Under the pieces are notes generated by a model. It did no database searches and was not told the DNA's origin. It saw only the letters and a list, made by a program, of their open reading frames with translations. This document shows, one piece after another, positions 22,940 through 35,008 of a stretch of DNA of 64,000 nucleotides (positions are counted from its first letter, which is position 1; each line of letters begins with the position of its first letter). Both the position numbers and the translations under genes were made by a program. Origin of the DNA: Nereocystis luetkeana (Eukaryota > Sar > Phaeophyceae > Laminariales > Laminariaceae); assembly GCA_031213475.1 (NCBI GenBank), contig JARUPZ010000002.1, positions 11,538,466 to 11,602,465 on the forward strand. The letters are read 5' to 3'.

Positions 22940-24280
22940 GTCCACGAGAAGCGCGAGGGGCAATAGACCTACGTATAGGACCACGTCGTGTGCCCGTGCC
23001 GTGCGACTCCTTTTTTTTGCACTGCAATGTAGTAACTCGGACACCGATACCCACCCTCCCCAGTCACCACAACAAGCAGAGGCCGTCGATGTATAATCGT
23101 CGCTTTTTATCGTCATTTTTTCCCTCGGAAGTCCCAACAGGGTTTTCTCTCCTCTCCTCTCGTCTCCCCTCCCCTGTGCTCCTTCTCTTCTTCATTTTTC
23201 TCCTGCGACAGCATGCTCTTCGAGAGCTCTCTGCCTGATGAGCATGTTCAACATTCGTTGTGGCTTGGGGTCACCATACCATCTCGTCGTCTTCTCTCCT
23301 GTTGAAGCTTCTCGTACACGTTCACCTAACCGTGATTTCGAGCTTGCCTCAATTTATAGACCGTGTATTGTCCGGCCATCGACAATCGGGTTCAAGCGTA
23401 CACACCAGCTTCGAGCTGGTGCACACGCTACGCCTCTTCGAGCGAGCAGAGGGTTCTGTGGAGGAACTTCCGATCGGTGTCTGACCGTAGGCTATTCCCC
23501 TCTGAGTAGATGTGCATGGCCCTCGTGTTTTGGTTGTGGTGGTGGTTCCTTGGGTGCGAACGGCTGAAAACTTCTAGGTTGCTATTTATAGTGTGGCATT
23601 CTATGCATCGTTGAGAACTCCATACCAACACATACGTAATAATACCCTGGCACCTGGTGTGCATGGTGTGTGCTTTACCACAACGAGCAGAGACGTGGTC
23701 TAAGAGCTGTAATATGAGTAGAGACCGATGGGAAAACTCTACCAGGTAATAGATATGGTTTTGATCAACGGGAACAGTTTGGGCCCGTGGTGACTTTCTT
23801 AAGGCCAAGCTTGCTGTCTAGCGTCTCCTTGTCCCCGGGTTTCCGGCGATTCTAATCTCTATTATTAATAGAAGTTTTCTCGGAACAGAAAGAAAACACC
23901 TCTTTTCTACATAGCACGCTGCGTTTAGAACCTCGGCTGGTTCGTGTCTACCTAAGAGCGATCGTGACAAGAAAGAAGCACATCATAGCAGCTTGTGACT
24001 CTCTCGAGATTGCTTGCCCGCAGGTTTCTCAACAGAGGCCTACACCTAGTCTTAGAGGCGCTGCGGCGAGTGATCGAAATTGGTCGGAATTTGGGGTGCA
24101 ACAATTAATTGAGACAAAAAAACAACCCCCACCTGATTTTTTGCGCTTCACTTGCGGACAGCTACAGCTCCTCACAGGAAACTACAGCCCGACAAGTTAG
24201 GGGATGCCCCGAATGGGGTGTGTAAGGGCGCCGGGTGCGCCAGACAGCAGTCGAAGGTAGTCAGAAACGAATCACGAGGA
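22940..24280. other. No supported gene
   Basis: Plus-strand frames at 23238-23567 have no motif and compete with minus-strand frames. A CTATTATTAATAG-like word lies near 23860. Confidence 0.4.
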
Positions 24281-24769
24281 ACAACATATTCGCCTGATTG
24301 AGAGCGAAGTATCTGATTGAGAGCGAGAGCCAAATAAATTGAAATTTCGGGTCCAGACGCCTCTTGCCATTTCTTGGTAAGTAGGGGACGGGCTATTCCA
24401 AGAAGCGGCGCAAATTGAAGGTCTCGTCAGCAGCGTCGCGAGCATATGCGTGTCATCGTCATCGGATGCTGCAGCTAGGAGCTAGACAAGTTGCTAGATT
24501 TCCCCAGATTGGCTATTATTCCTGCCTCAAACTGTTTCAGGGCGGTGTCGCCTCGGGCGGTGGGCTCTACTGTAGCTTCTGCTCCCGGCTGTAGCTCCAC
24601 AACGAGAGACTCCCACACGATGACCAGGGTAGCGGCTTGAAGCTACGGGCTAGCCCTTCAATTCAAGCTACACAGCAAGCTCCACCTCTCAGCGGTAGTC
24701 CGGCTACAGCGTATCGCGCAATCTCGCTCTCAATCAGATACTACGCTCTCCATCAGGCGAATATGTTGT
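24281..24769. mobile_element. Non-autonomous foldback DNA element, about 489 bp
   Basis: The first about 50 bp (ACAACATATTCGCCTGAT, then TGAGAGCGAAGTATCTGATT and GAGAGCGAG) are repeated inverted at the right end (24720-24769), with few mismatches. The interior has no ORF and is itself partly self-complementary (GTAGCT/AGCTAC motifs). No clear target duplication can be fixed by eye, so the superfamily is unknown. Confidence 0.65.
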
Positions 24770-25248
24770 TGAGGGTGTTTCCGTGCCCTCGAAGTTGCGA
24801 GTGAGCAGCACAAAAAAACTCCCGAAACCGCTAATATAACGTTTCATTTCACGCGCGGGAGCATAGTAGTAGTGCAATGGCTACATCACCGACGAAGAAA
24901 CGGTCTTCACCAAAAGAGTGCTGTTCTCCAGGCGGATGGCATACCGTACACTATAATCAAGACAACACACCTGCCTACTGGGACGAATTTCAGGCCCGGT
25001 TTTCTCCAAAACATTGGGGGGGCGGGACACACAACGAAAATAGGCGGCTTTGGGAAATTTTCGTCCAGGTTGTTGCCTAGACGCATCGCTCGTCGTATTC
25101 ACCAGTACGCCCTCCCCGTTGCAGAGAAACCCAGCTTTGAAAATCGTCGGACGGGGTGTGTTGTCTTGAGTGTTACACTCGTATGGTTTATTCTTTTCGG
25201 GTCGTCGTCGAAGATGCTGCGGGGGACGAAACTACATTCCCATGATAG

Positions 25249-25610
25249 TGTGAAGGGATTACCTACTGAGCTATACGAGTAAAAGAACGATCGCATACCC
25301 ACAGCCCACAGGGTAAATCCTTATAACACCCCCCCCTTCCCCTCTGAACGGCAGAGTCTTTGGGGCGTCGGTTCCGCATACGGCCGTACTCTGGCCTGCC
25401 CGCGTGGTTTCGATACCTGGGGAACCAGGGAGATACTTCTGTATGTTTTTTAGGGACCGTCCGTGCAAGCGTTCCTATAAAATAAACGTTCGAAGTGAGC
25501 TTCGCACCCGTGTACTCGACGACGTCAAAAACGTGAAGGTGTTACCTACTGAGCTATATATAGTGGTAAATGGACCGATCAATTACCCAGCCCAGGGTAA
25601 TGATTACAAC
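25249..25610 (-). mobile_element. SINE family 1 with second partial head
   Basis: Minus-strand head (lead ATTACCCTGGGCTGGGTAAT, TAGCTCAGTAGGTAACACC, then CTTCACG), body with CTCCCTGGTTCCCCAGGT and GTTCAGAGGGG, then a repeated lead and head ending at CCTTCACAC near 25250. Confidence 0.8.
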
Positions 25611-25894
25611 ACTACGGAAGGACAAGTGTAGGAGTGCCCAAGGGTAGAGGTAAGGGAAGTGTGGGATGCAGGAACTGGTTCGGAAGGCAGCTTTTCTTGT
25701 TCCGGGAGACTTCTTTCTTTCTTTGCTGTCGTGTTACTCCTCTTTATTTATGATGAGAGAAAAGGGAGCAGTTTGAGAGTGGTTCGATTGGGGCTTGATT
25801 CGAGGTATCAAGCCCACTCTACTCCCTCCCATTAACCCGTTAGACGGGTAAATACATTTGCCCGAGGAACTTTCCTCGAACGCTGGTCTACTCA

Positions 25895-26755
25895 TCTCCT
25901 ATCGGTGCTCCTAAAGACACACACCCCCGGATTCCGCCAGGTATTCGAACGAAGCGGGTATGTATGTCAGCGTACGGCCGTATACAGCAGTACCGAGGCC
26001 TCAAAGGACCCCGACGTTTAGAGGGGGGGGGAGTGTTATAAATTAAATATGTACCAGGTAGTTCATTACTCCGGGCTGGGAAATCGATCGATCTTTAGCC
26101 CCTATATACCTCAGTAGTTAACACCTGCACATTTGGTGTCGCCGAGGGCCTGGATGGGCTCGAATCTCACTTCGAACGTTTCTTCTATAGAAACGCCCGC
26201 GCGTGCGTACCTGAAAACATATCTCCCTGGTCCAGGTCTTGAAAGGAAGCGGGTAGGTCAGCGTACGGCCCTCGTATTCGGTACCGAAGCCCTAAAGATC
26301 CCGCCGTTCAGAAGGGGGCAGAGTGTTACATGGATTTATTTATTTATTTTATTTTATTTTCCTCATCTCATTTATTATCTTCGCACATCCTGTTATCTCT
26401 CTCCTTCCAACTCGTAACTCAGATCCGGGGTCACATAGCAGGCTCTTCTCCCCCCTTCCCGCTACGGTACGTGCCTTCATTTTTATCGCGAGAAGATTTC
26501 AGCCTTTTCTTCCCTCGTCGACTCGCATCGAATTGTGCCTACACCCACGCCGCAAGGCGCTCTCAACAATTGAATCCTTTTTTATTTTTGCGAATAAAGT
26601 CAAAGTCCGACCCACCTGGGGCTCGAACCCATGACTCAAACAAGTAGAATTCGAGGTTAACCGCTTGAACCACCGGGGCGACCGGCTTCTATTAACCTGG
26701 GCTGGGTAATATATCGGTATTTTCCCCCTATAGCTCAGTAGGTAACACCTTCACA
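25895..26755 (+). mobile_element. SINE family 1 tandem (body-head-body) split by a SINE family 2 insertion
   Basis: The body portion at 25895-26035 is followed by a full head plus body (about 26065-26334). It is then interrupted by the family 2 copy on the opposite strand and resumes with a partial head at 26690-26755 (GGGCTGGGTAAT, TAGCTCAGTAGGTAACACC, CTTCAC). Confidence 0.75.
26335..26682 (-). mobile_element. SINE family 2, full-length copy
   Basis: Minus-strand tRNA-like head with A-box-like TGGTTCAAGCGGTTAACC and B-box-like GGGTTCGAGCCCC. A body follows with GGCGTGGGTGTAGGC, GCGAGTCGACGAGGGAAG and GCACGTACCGTAGCGGG, ending in an (A)n/(AAAT)n tail at 26335-26360. It sits inside SINE family 1. 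Confidence 0.85.
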
Positions 26756-26857
26756 CTACAGTAGTAGATAGTAAGTTATGGGGCCCAAAAAAGGGCAAAA
26801 AAGGGCTAAAAGGCTTTGGATTCTTCATGTCTTGTCTATTTGCATCCATTACGACTG

Positions 26858-27036
<179 letters not shown>

Positions 27037-27039
27037 GTA

Positions 27040-29480
27040 CAACTCCGAAACACGGATCTCGACTACACACCCCTTATTCTAATTCCAAGTCGTATGTATA
27101 TGTTGCCGATACGCTTACGTGCGGGTACTTAACGACGCATTCATGAGGGTATAAGACGGTTCGGAATGGGGGACTTGAGCTCCCGTAAAAACATACCAGG
27201 TACTAGGTATACGCCTATCGAAACAGCCAGAACTAGTTTTGTCTAATAATATGTGGTTATACAGGGTGGGCAAGCAACATCAAACCCGATACAGCAGTAC
27301 CAGATACGTATTCAGTATATATATATGTGTCATGCTTTCTATTAATAGTCTATGAATAACACTTTTATAGGTAGGTGTCGACGAAAAGACACAACAAGTC
27401 CCGACCATAATAGTCCTACACAGGGGTGTGTGTGTGGGGGGGTGTACTCGATATCATGCATGACCGTAGTCGTATGGCCATAAACCCTCGCATTCCTAAA
27501 ATGCCGGGACGGAGCACGTCGGGTCTTCACCGACCAGGCAAACGATTGTTTGAACCAAGTGGGAAGCGCCGTGAGGTGTTGGGCGAGTCGCATGAAGGGT
27601 GAGCTGCATCCTACTATTAATAAGAACCGCTTTTGGGGAGGCTTTTCTTGCATAATATGGATGGCAGCGTCAATGAGCTGACTTATTTCAGTGGGAAGGA
27701 GGCGAACTCATTTGTTGCTTGCCTTTTGTCGTTTGATCATGGACCACGCATCGCCCCTTTTCCTAATGGAAACAACATTTGGACGCTTGCTACGTTTTTT
27801 TTTCCCCTTATACTAAAATAAATAAGAATTGCCTGCCGTACCCCATTCCTGTTTTGCCTTTTGTGGCCACCATCCATCTCCCAAGACAGCATTGTTTGCT
27901 CGCTATTATCAAGTGTGATCAGTAGACCACCCTCACGCAGGCACCCCCCTGGATTATAGTCAATTCCTCGACCAAACGCCAAAACGCATACCCTAGCTAT
28001 TATTCACAACCGGCACAATGTTATACGTCACGTACGACCCGCCCCCTTTTTTGGACCTAATCCCAGGAGGAAAGGGCGTACGGCACTAGACTATTGAGAT
28101 ACAAAAAAAAACTATCATGTACATCATGCCCCCCGCTCGTGCATGCCCCGGGTGACGAACATCAATAATAGTAAGCGTGGTGTAACCTCGTAACCCTGCA
28201 CGCACGCACGCGGTAGAGATCCGCTTCCGATTCAGGGGCGCACATTGTTTTTGGTTCGTTGCGGCGAGGGCTAATTGCAGAAGGCAGTAGTTCGCGTCGT
28301 GGCTTGTACCGACGCGCATGGCACGATACAACCGATTTTTCTACTCCTTCCTCCTGGTGTTGCAGGGTTGCACCGGCCCAGTACTATATAGGGTGAGTCG
28401 AACACGGGCGATTCTGAAGATAGTGACGTAAGCTCCCGACGTGGCAGGTCATCGTTGTAGAGGCGCCGCTCGTCGGCCAAGGCTCGGACCCCCCACAGCG
28501 GGGCCCCTTTGAGGGAAGGCATTCGCTGGGGGGCGGGGGGGGGGGGGGGGGGGGGGAGGAATCATCGTGTAAAATTAGGGAACTGCCGAGAAGAAGGTGT
28601 CAAGCGGCAGCATTGGATGCCAGGTCGGCACGCTTGTTCTGGCGCCCATTGGGTGCGCGAGAAATCGCTTGACTGAGCATGTATAGTATATAGTCGACTC
28701 CAACCCAGGAAGGTACAACATGCCGTATTTTTTTTGCGAAAGACGGCCGAGATGGCGGTGTCCGGGGGGAGCTTCCCGAGAGAGTGCAGCCACTAGCGAG
28801 GGTTGTACGATAGCAAGTTCGGACGCGGCGAGATCAAGCCCGATCGGTACGGTCGGAATAGGGTCGACGAGACGGGCGGGGGCCTACCACCACCAACACT
28901 CAGCCGATTTTTTGTATCCAAGAATTGCCTTTCCGATGAGAATGAGAATCGAAATTTGTTATTACCGGGGACCATAGTTAATGGGACCTATGGTATTATT
29001 CATAAAAACCTATATATTTAACATTTTTTGCCAACAATATTTGGTCCTAATAACTATGAACCCCCGTAATAATTATTTTGTTTTTTGAGAGACGTATTCC
29101 CTCGCAGTCAAACTTTAGACTGTGGTAATATCGTAATTTATGGCAGCTGTCGATGACGCCAATAAGTAAAAACCAGCGTTGACAACTTCGGTGAATCGAT
29201 ATATCGAATATTCAAGAAACAGCGGGATTGACGAGAAACGCGCCTTAACCCCATATGCCATCTTTCTGGCGCTGCCATACGACCCTGTCAAAGCCGTTTT
29301 TTCGTTAGTGGAATTGATATATATCGTCAACATACACATTCTACATATCATACGTAGGCTGTTTTTTTACTGCAAGGTAAGTGCAACTCGTGAAAAACAG
29401 TACTTTTCTTCAAGAATTTCGATTAATATTCCCAGCGGAAAGGCAGTGTCTCAAACGGGAAAATCGGCTGTTTGTTGACA
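27040..29480. other. Gene-poor stretch with poly-G tract
   Basis: No exon was found. Contains the 27478-27532 repeat (relative of 12218-12264), CTATTAATAG at about 27339, a long G run at about 28529-28556 and scattered TACCAGGTA words (about 27195). Confidence 0.45.
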
Positions 29481-29487
29481 CTTTTTA

Positions 29488-29592
29488 TTCTGCAGTCCCC
29501 CGTTTTGGGGGCAAACTACTAGGACAGCAGTCCCGTTTTAGGTTTTTAGGTTTGTCTCCAAAACGGGACTTCAGTCTCAGTGAAAGGGTTGA
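29488..29592. mobile_element. MITE (GGGACTGCAG foldback), copy 2
   Basis: Left arm CTGCAGTCCCCCGTTTTGGGG, an internal GCAGTCCCGTTTTAGG duplication, right arm CTCCAAAACGGGACTTCAG then GTGAAAGGGTT. Confidence 0.65.
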
Positions 29593-29599
29593 CAGGCGG

Positions 29600-30400
29600 A
29601 GGAGTCCTTGGCCGTCCTAGAAGGTCTCGCACGATTGCGACTGGTCAGTGGATGGACTGGACTGGTAGAATCGACGGCGAGTCCGCCCGATACGGCGAAT
29701 AAAGTAGTAATACCTGGGGACGCGAGCATTCCAGGCGACGTTCGGGGCTGCTAGAGAAAGCCTATCTGAGTCCGAGGGACAGGTGGGCAAGAAAGGCAGC
29801 CGAGAGTAGTCCTCGCGCAGCAGCACGCTATATCCGAAGTGCGACAGCAAGGGCGAATAGAGAAGGAGGGACTATTCCCACTACAGCTGCGTCCGAAAAC
29901 CTTGGCCGACGAGATAGACGCCACCCTGGAACTGGATTTAGGGTAGTGCAAGAGCTCATCCGCTAAACGCCGTTGCGACTCATGTCCGTCCGAGTCTGAA
30001 TCCAAACAATTTGTCCCGGAAACCGTTCAGGGGTATCATGGTCGCGAGGGGTTCAGTGGACGGGGCGACGGGGGGGGGCATCGTTTGACTGGCCAGCTTT
30101 GTCGTAAAACAAAAGAGCCGCAGTAGCCACGTGTCGCAGCGATTCGAGGTTTGGAAAGCTCGTCGAGAGTGTCGTGGCAGCCACAGGAACAGCGGTTGGG
30201 GTTGTGAACCTCCCACATCAACCACCAGAGCAATAGCATTCACTTTTTATCCGGTAGGATATTTCCGGGAAGTTTCCGGGAATTTTACAGTCACTGATAA
30301 TAAGAGGGGGGGGGCTCGTGATCCGCGGGTTCGGAATAACAAAAAAAGCGAAAGAGGCGTAGCTGCGTTTCTCGCCCGTTCTTTGGGCCCGGTTTGGGGG
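29600..30400. other. No supported gene
   Basis: Open frames exist on both strands but none has splice-consistent boundaries or a recognisable motif. Confidence 0.35.
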
Positions 30401-30438
30401 TCAGGGTCAGGGTTAGGGTTAGCGTTAGGGGTTAGGTT
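30401..30438 (+). repeat. Interstitial telomere-like tract
   Basis: TCAGGGTCAGGGTTAGGGTT followed by AGCGTTAGGGGTTAGG: degenerate TTAGGG repeats, a few units long. Confidence 0.6.
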
Positions 30439-30439
30439 G

Positions 30440-32500
30440 GGTCCACGCCCGCACCTTGATCCCACCAGAAAGTGTTTTCTAGCTCGCAAACAACGAATAA
30501 TCCGTGGAGGTTCTTTCCGGACGATCGGTTGACCTTCCCCCAACAGGGGCATTGGCTATAGCGGTTTCGCCGAAAATAATATCGATAATATAGACGGGAA
30601 CCGATATGCTGGCGGCCACCAGCAGTGTAACCAGTAATCCATTTGGTCAAGAAGAACACGGCGTGGCCTACTTAAAACCACGAAGGGCAAACCTATAGGA
30701 TATGATAAAAACGTATTCGTAGTTTGACCACAGCATTAAACCTCATACTCTGACCCGGGTTAAAAGGTAGGCCTATTATCTCCCGATCTACCTCCGCTGT
30801 TGCCTTTGCTACATGTGGCGCGTTGGGTTTAGCACTCTCATTGATTGTTGACTTGCCGTGTCGAATTGAATCTTCACCGACAGCTTTCAAGGCGCACACA
30901 ACTATTGATGATGTCCCTTAACGAGTAGAAACGTTCGCTACTCTTAAAAATTGCATCACATCCATGTCGCCATTCTGGCAGCACGCACGTACAACACCAC
31001 AACAAATAAAGGCCATGTCGCTCCCAACCGCTGCCCCCGTCACCCCCACTCCCATACTTTCTCACGGCACAGCACCTGGTTTGGGTTACCCTACTCTCCA
31101 CACCCCCGATATACCGCAGTATTTTACGGTGTGGCACTCGACTACCGTGATATATACCTGGTATAGCTTACTTACCACCTCGGCATATATATATCTAGAA
31201 CTACATACTTAGATCACAACCCCTGAGCGTGCTCGGTTGGTACATCCCTGGCCTCTCAGAGCTCCCACTTCAAAACCGCCTCCTTTCATTACTTGCCGGA
31301 CCTTTCCAGCAGTTCTCTGTTTTCTCCATTTCTCTTGGCACTCTCGGTCCTTTCTTCCTTTTTTCTTCTTTCGATATATTCATATATATATCTATGTCGA
31401 ACATTCACCCTACTCATGGTGCTCGGTATACGTAACGTACTTGACAAAATTTGCAGATTGCATTTCCTGAACGGAGAAGGAAAAATAAAAAGGGCAACAA
31501 CAAAAGTAAACTTTCACCCTTACGGCACCTTGTTATATGCAACGTACGACATCAAATGTCTGATGGCAATCCTGAGAAGAGGAAGCGGAACAAGAACAAG
31601 ACACACATGTCACAACACAGACTTCGCCATTTATTTCCATCAACATCTCCACCTCCCCCCCCCCCCCCCCTCTCCCCGTCCTGCATATTTTACCACTGCA
31701 TAATATGTCCCCACACCAATTTCCAGGCAGTTTGCCCCCAATCCCCTCCCCAATAATGTCAGTGTAGCTCTGAAGGGGTTAACGCTTTGAGAGCTGCACT
31801 CCCGTTTCGGGGGAAAAATGGCTTGGAATTAAACTCGAACATATATACATGTTTCTGCACAGTAGTACAGTGGTAAACTAGTCAGTAAAACACACTATCA
31901 GCCGGACGAAGGGGTGCTACTGACTACGCTACTTTATGTCCCTGTTAAGTGCGAGGCAGTATGGACCTAGGGACCGACCACTGCTTGCAGGTTGATGCCT
32001 TTGGCTCTGCTCTGGTCACTCACACGAGGAGCTTGTCGATGTTATAGGCTCTTGATCCCTCTCCGCGGAACTGCCAACAGCGCCGAAGCGGTGTTTTGGG
32101 GAAAACAGAACTTTGTCCAAAATTCATTAATATCGCAGTCAGCGGCGCCCAACCAAAACAACTAAACACGGAACTAGAAAGGGTGGGAGCGTTGTACCCC
32201 GGCGGGGGGCCGTAAGCGTCGGTGCATGGTGGTGGTACCGGCACGGTTGGACTCAAGTGACATCGACGTGGGGCATTGCACTTGGCACACTATTTACATG
32301 CATATTTATATGCACATCAACCAATAGAACATCAACAGCTATAACGACCAACGACCGATATCAAACAACCATTCGCATGAAAGTGCCAGGCGAAGTACAT
32401 ACGTAGCTGGTACGTACGTACTTCGTACGTACGTACGCACGCACGCACGCGCATGGCCGCTTAGAGAGAGCTCACGACCCGCGACATATGGGTAAACCTA
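30440..32500. other. Gene-poor stretch
   Basis: No exon could be supported. A single MITE arm lies at 31778-31826 (AACGCTTTGAGAGCTGCACT then CCCGTTTCGGGG), and an ACGT/ACGC alternating tract at about 32405-32452. Confidence 0.45.
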
Positions 32501-32507
32501 TCCTGAT

Positions 32508-34375
32508 CTACTCTGAACTGGGCAAGTCTCTTTCAAGGGCCTCTACCACTCCACTCTCCAGCATTTCGCTACACGTCTGAAAGTACGCCAACGTTCCGTG
32601 CCACGGGTCAGGAGTTTCTGGCTTGAGCGTGGAGACGGAGAATTGCAAATTGCAGATTCCTTGTCGCTTGAGCGCCAGCTGTACGGCGAGCACTGCCTTG
32701 TAATGATACGGCGCCGTGCAGTAAATATGCGTCGCTTCGAGCAAGTCCGTCGGGGACAGAAGGGCCGAGCGATGACCGGATATGCCCACCCCGTGCTGTC
32801 GCATGACAGCGATACCGTGAGCACTTGCGGGAGATCCCGGTGGCTCGTAATCGGTCGAAACCCCTGGACGCAATGAATGGTGGGAATTTCCAGTCAGATA
32901 TTTGGTGACTACAATACTGTAATGAAAACAAATGTGGAACGTGAACGAAGGAGATATATAGCGAAGAAATAAAAACACGCAAAAAAACAATTTTGCCAAC
33001 GACAAGCGAACGAACGGCTCTACGATTCGAAACGTGCTCACTCGCGCACCATCAATCCATCTATCCAAACAGATGGGCATACGTGGGCACCCTTGATAAT
33101 TGCTCCCCGTCGACTGTGATGTGGATCTGCCTTTTGCGCGAGGTGCGCACACGAGTACAGTATACCACATAGTTCGGATGCTTGACGTAGGCTGTAAGCT
33201 CAATGTGCCGAAACGAGAGGACCTTTCGGCACGCTACGTTCCAGGTATGTACCAGGTATATAATATGTACCAGGTATGTGTGCTGGTGTACACGAGCATA
33301 TTGCAGCCCCGGCCTTGAAATTCCGAGAAAGCAAGAAGAACCGGCATATACATACCAGGTACATACATGCAATACATTATTATAACGCTTACTCTTTCCG
33401 TGGGGCGGGAGCAGAGAGAGGTGCACGCGACATACACACACCTACCGCGTCGGGTTGGCGAACGAAGTTCGGCGATTAGGGGCCTTCCTGACGCACTGTA
33501 CATGTTCTGCCTTGGGTTCAAAAATAAATATCAATCAGTCACGGAGACGGAAAATTACCGAAGAAAAGTCTGACCTCTTGATTTCACGCTGATGCCACAC
33601 TGCTTCTCGAGATCTCGGGGGTCCACACCATGCCTCCGAGACAGCCACTTCTTCGCGAAGCCTTCCGCCATTGGGGACCGGCACACGTTACTGGTTGTCG
33701 GTGGCGACGTTGAGAGGGATAGAGCAAGCGGCGGAATCAAGCGTAGGCCATGGTGCATCATCCTTTTGAGAGTAGTCTACGTATAAACATACCAGGTACA
33801 TACATACACACATATATATATATTCATATACCAGGTACCTGGTACAGAGTATGCCCGGGTCTCACTTGGGACTTGAAAGAGAAAATTGTCGACAAAAAGT
33901 GACAGCCTTACAGCAACGCCAACTGCATGGTTGGGGGATGATTCAAATTATTGGTGTCCGAGTTGCAAATGCAAGGAGTCGTGCGGCACGGGTGCGACAT
34001 GCTCCTCCTATAATACTTTTACTGCCGGGCGTTCGCGCTGCTCGTAGACGATAGATACAGGTAACATATAACTCCGAAGTGATCGTTGTTTGGGTCACTA
34101 TCTCGACGTCCAGCGCTCGCGCCAACTGTGATAATTCTCAAGTTATTTACTCGCTTGCTGTATACCAGTACCAGGTACATGGCACGGCCTTGTCACTGTA
34201 TTACAACAACAGTAGTATTCATCTGTGTACGTTACAATTACTTCGAGAACTTCGAGTATAACCGCCACGGTTCCACGGCTCATATCTGTCATACATTTCA
34301 TGCGGCAATTCCACACGGTGCGAAAGGCATTTCGAGATAATACCTTGTGCATACGAAGATGATGTTGATGTGCAT
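32508..34375 (-). CDS. Low-molecular-weight protein tyrosine phosphatase, complete, 3 exons
   Basis: Exons: 34375-34344, 33690-33575, 32863-32508 (stop). Phases 2 and 1 join cleanly into 167 residues, the usual size for this family. The P-loop VCTSNVCRS sits at the N-terminus (nucleophile Cys9, Arg15). A Ser replaces the usual Gly of VCxGNxCRS, as in several bacterial-type members. Intron 1 cuts inside the P-loop, in the Ser codon. Further signatures are SPMAEGFAKKWL, GSPASAHGIAVM, GISGHRS and, near the C-terminus, PDPWHG with Asp135 placed as the general acid of the DPxxG motif. The enzyme hydrolyses phosphotyrosine (or, in relatives, arsenate or other phosphoesters) via a cysteinyl phosphate, in the cytosol. 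The first in-frame ATG is only nine codons before the P-loop, as expected. It is divergent with the gene starting at 34634. Confidence 0.88.
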
Positions 34376-34633
34376 GTTGGTTGGAGCTTTGATGCAGCTC
34401 TTAGGCGGAGTAAAGATGGGAATGGGCGACCGGGTGAAGATCGGAGGCGCGTCAGATTCGAAAGAATAAAAATCCGAAACAAATGGGGTTGCACTTTTCC
34501 ACGAGGCGTTTTTATTCACTTTGTTGCCTTACGTAGTTCCTTCTTTCATGCTTTGTCAACCTGGCAGCGTTGTGTAGGTGCAATCCCTCGCAGCACTGGC
34601 TGAGAGAGAAGGTTGCTCGGAAATTCTTGAGGT
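34376..34633. promoter_or_regulatory. Probable bidirectional promoter
   Basis: 258 bp separate the start codons of the LMW phosphatase (minus) and the TMEM242-like gene (plus), so both 5' UTRs and promoters must share it, unless upstream non-coding exons exist. No TATA box is obvious. Confidence 0.5.
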
Positions 34634-34969
34634 ATGGAAGCTAACTCTGGGGATTCAATAGGCCGTCGTCCGTCTAGAAGTGTTCAACGGAAAGCAGACG
34701 CCGGGTTGCCCCCTCCGATGCTCCCGGTGGACTTTGGCTATTGGAAGCTTGCTCCAGGAGCACTTGGACTGCTTGGCGTGGGAGTCTACGCGGGCTTTCG
34801 CAGGCAGGTGTGACGAAAAATGCGATCAATCGGCCAAGCTCTTCAAACCACGGTATGCTTTGATGTTCGGACAGCAGGTTTATGCAGAGAGAGATCGATT
34901 GAGTATTTTTTTGTGGTTACCAAGGAGGCGTCAAATGCACAGCGTGTGCACGCGGAGCCTCAGCGAAAT

Positions 34970-35008
<39 letters not shown>

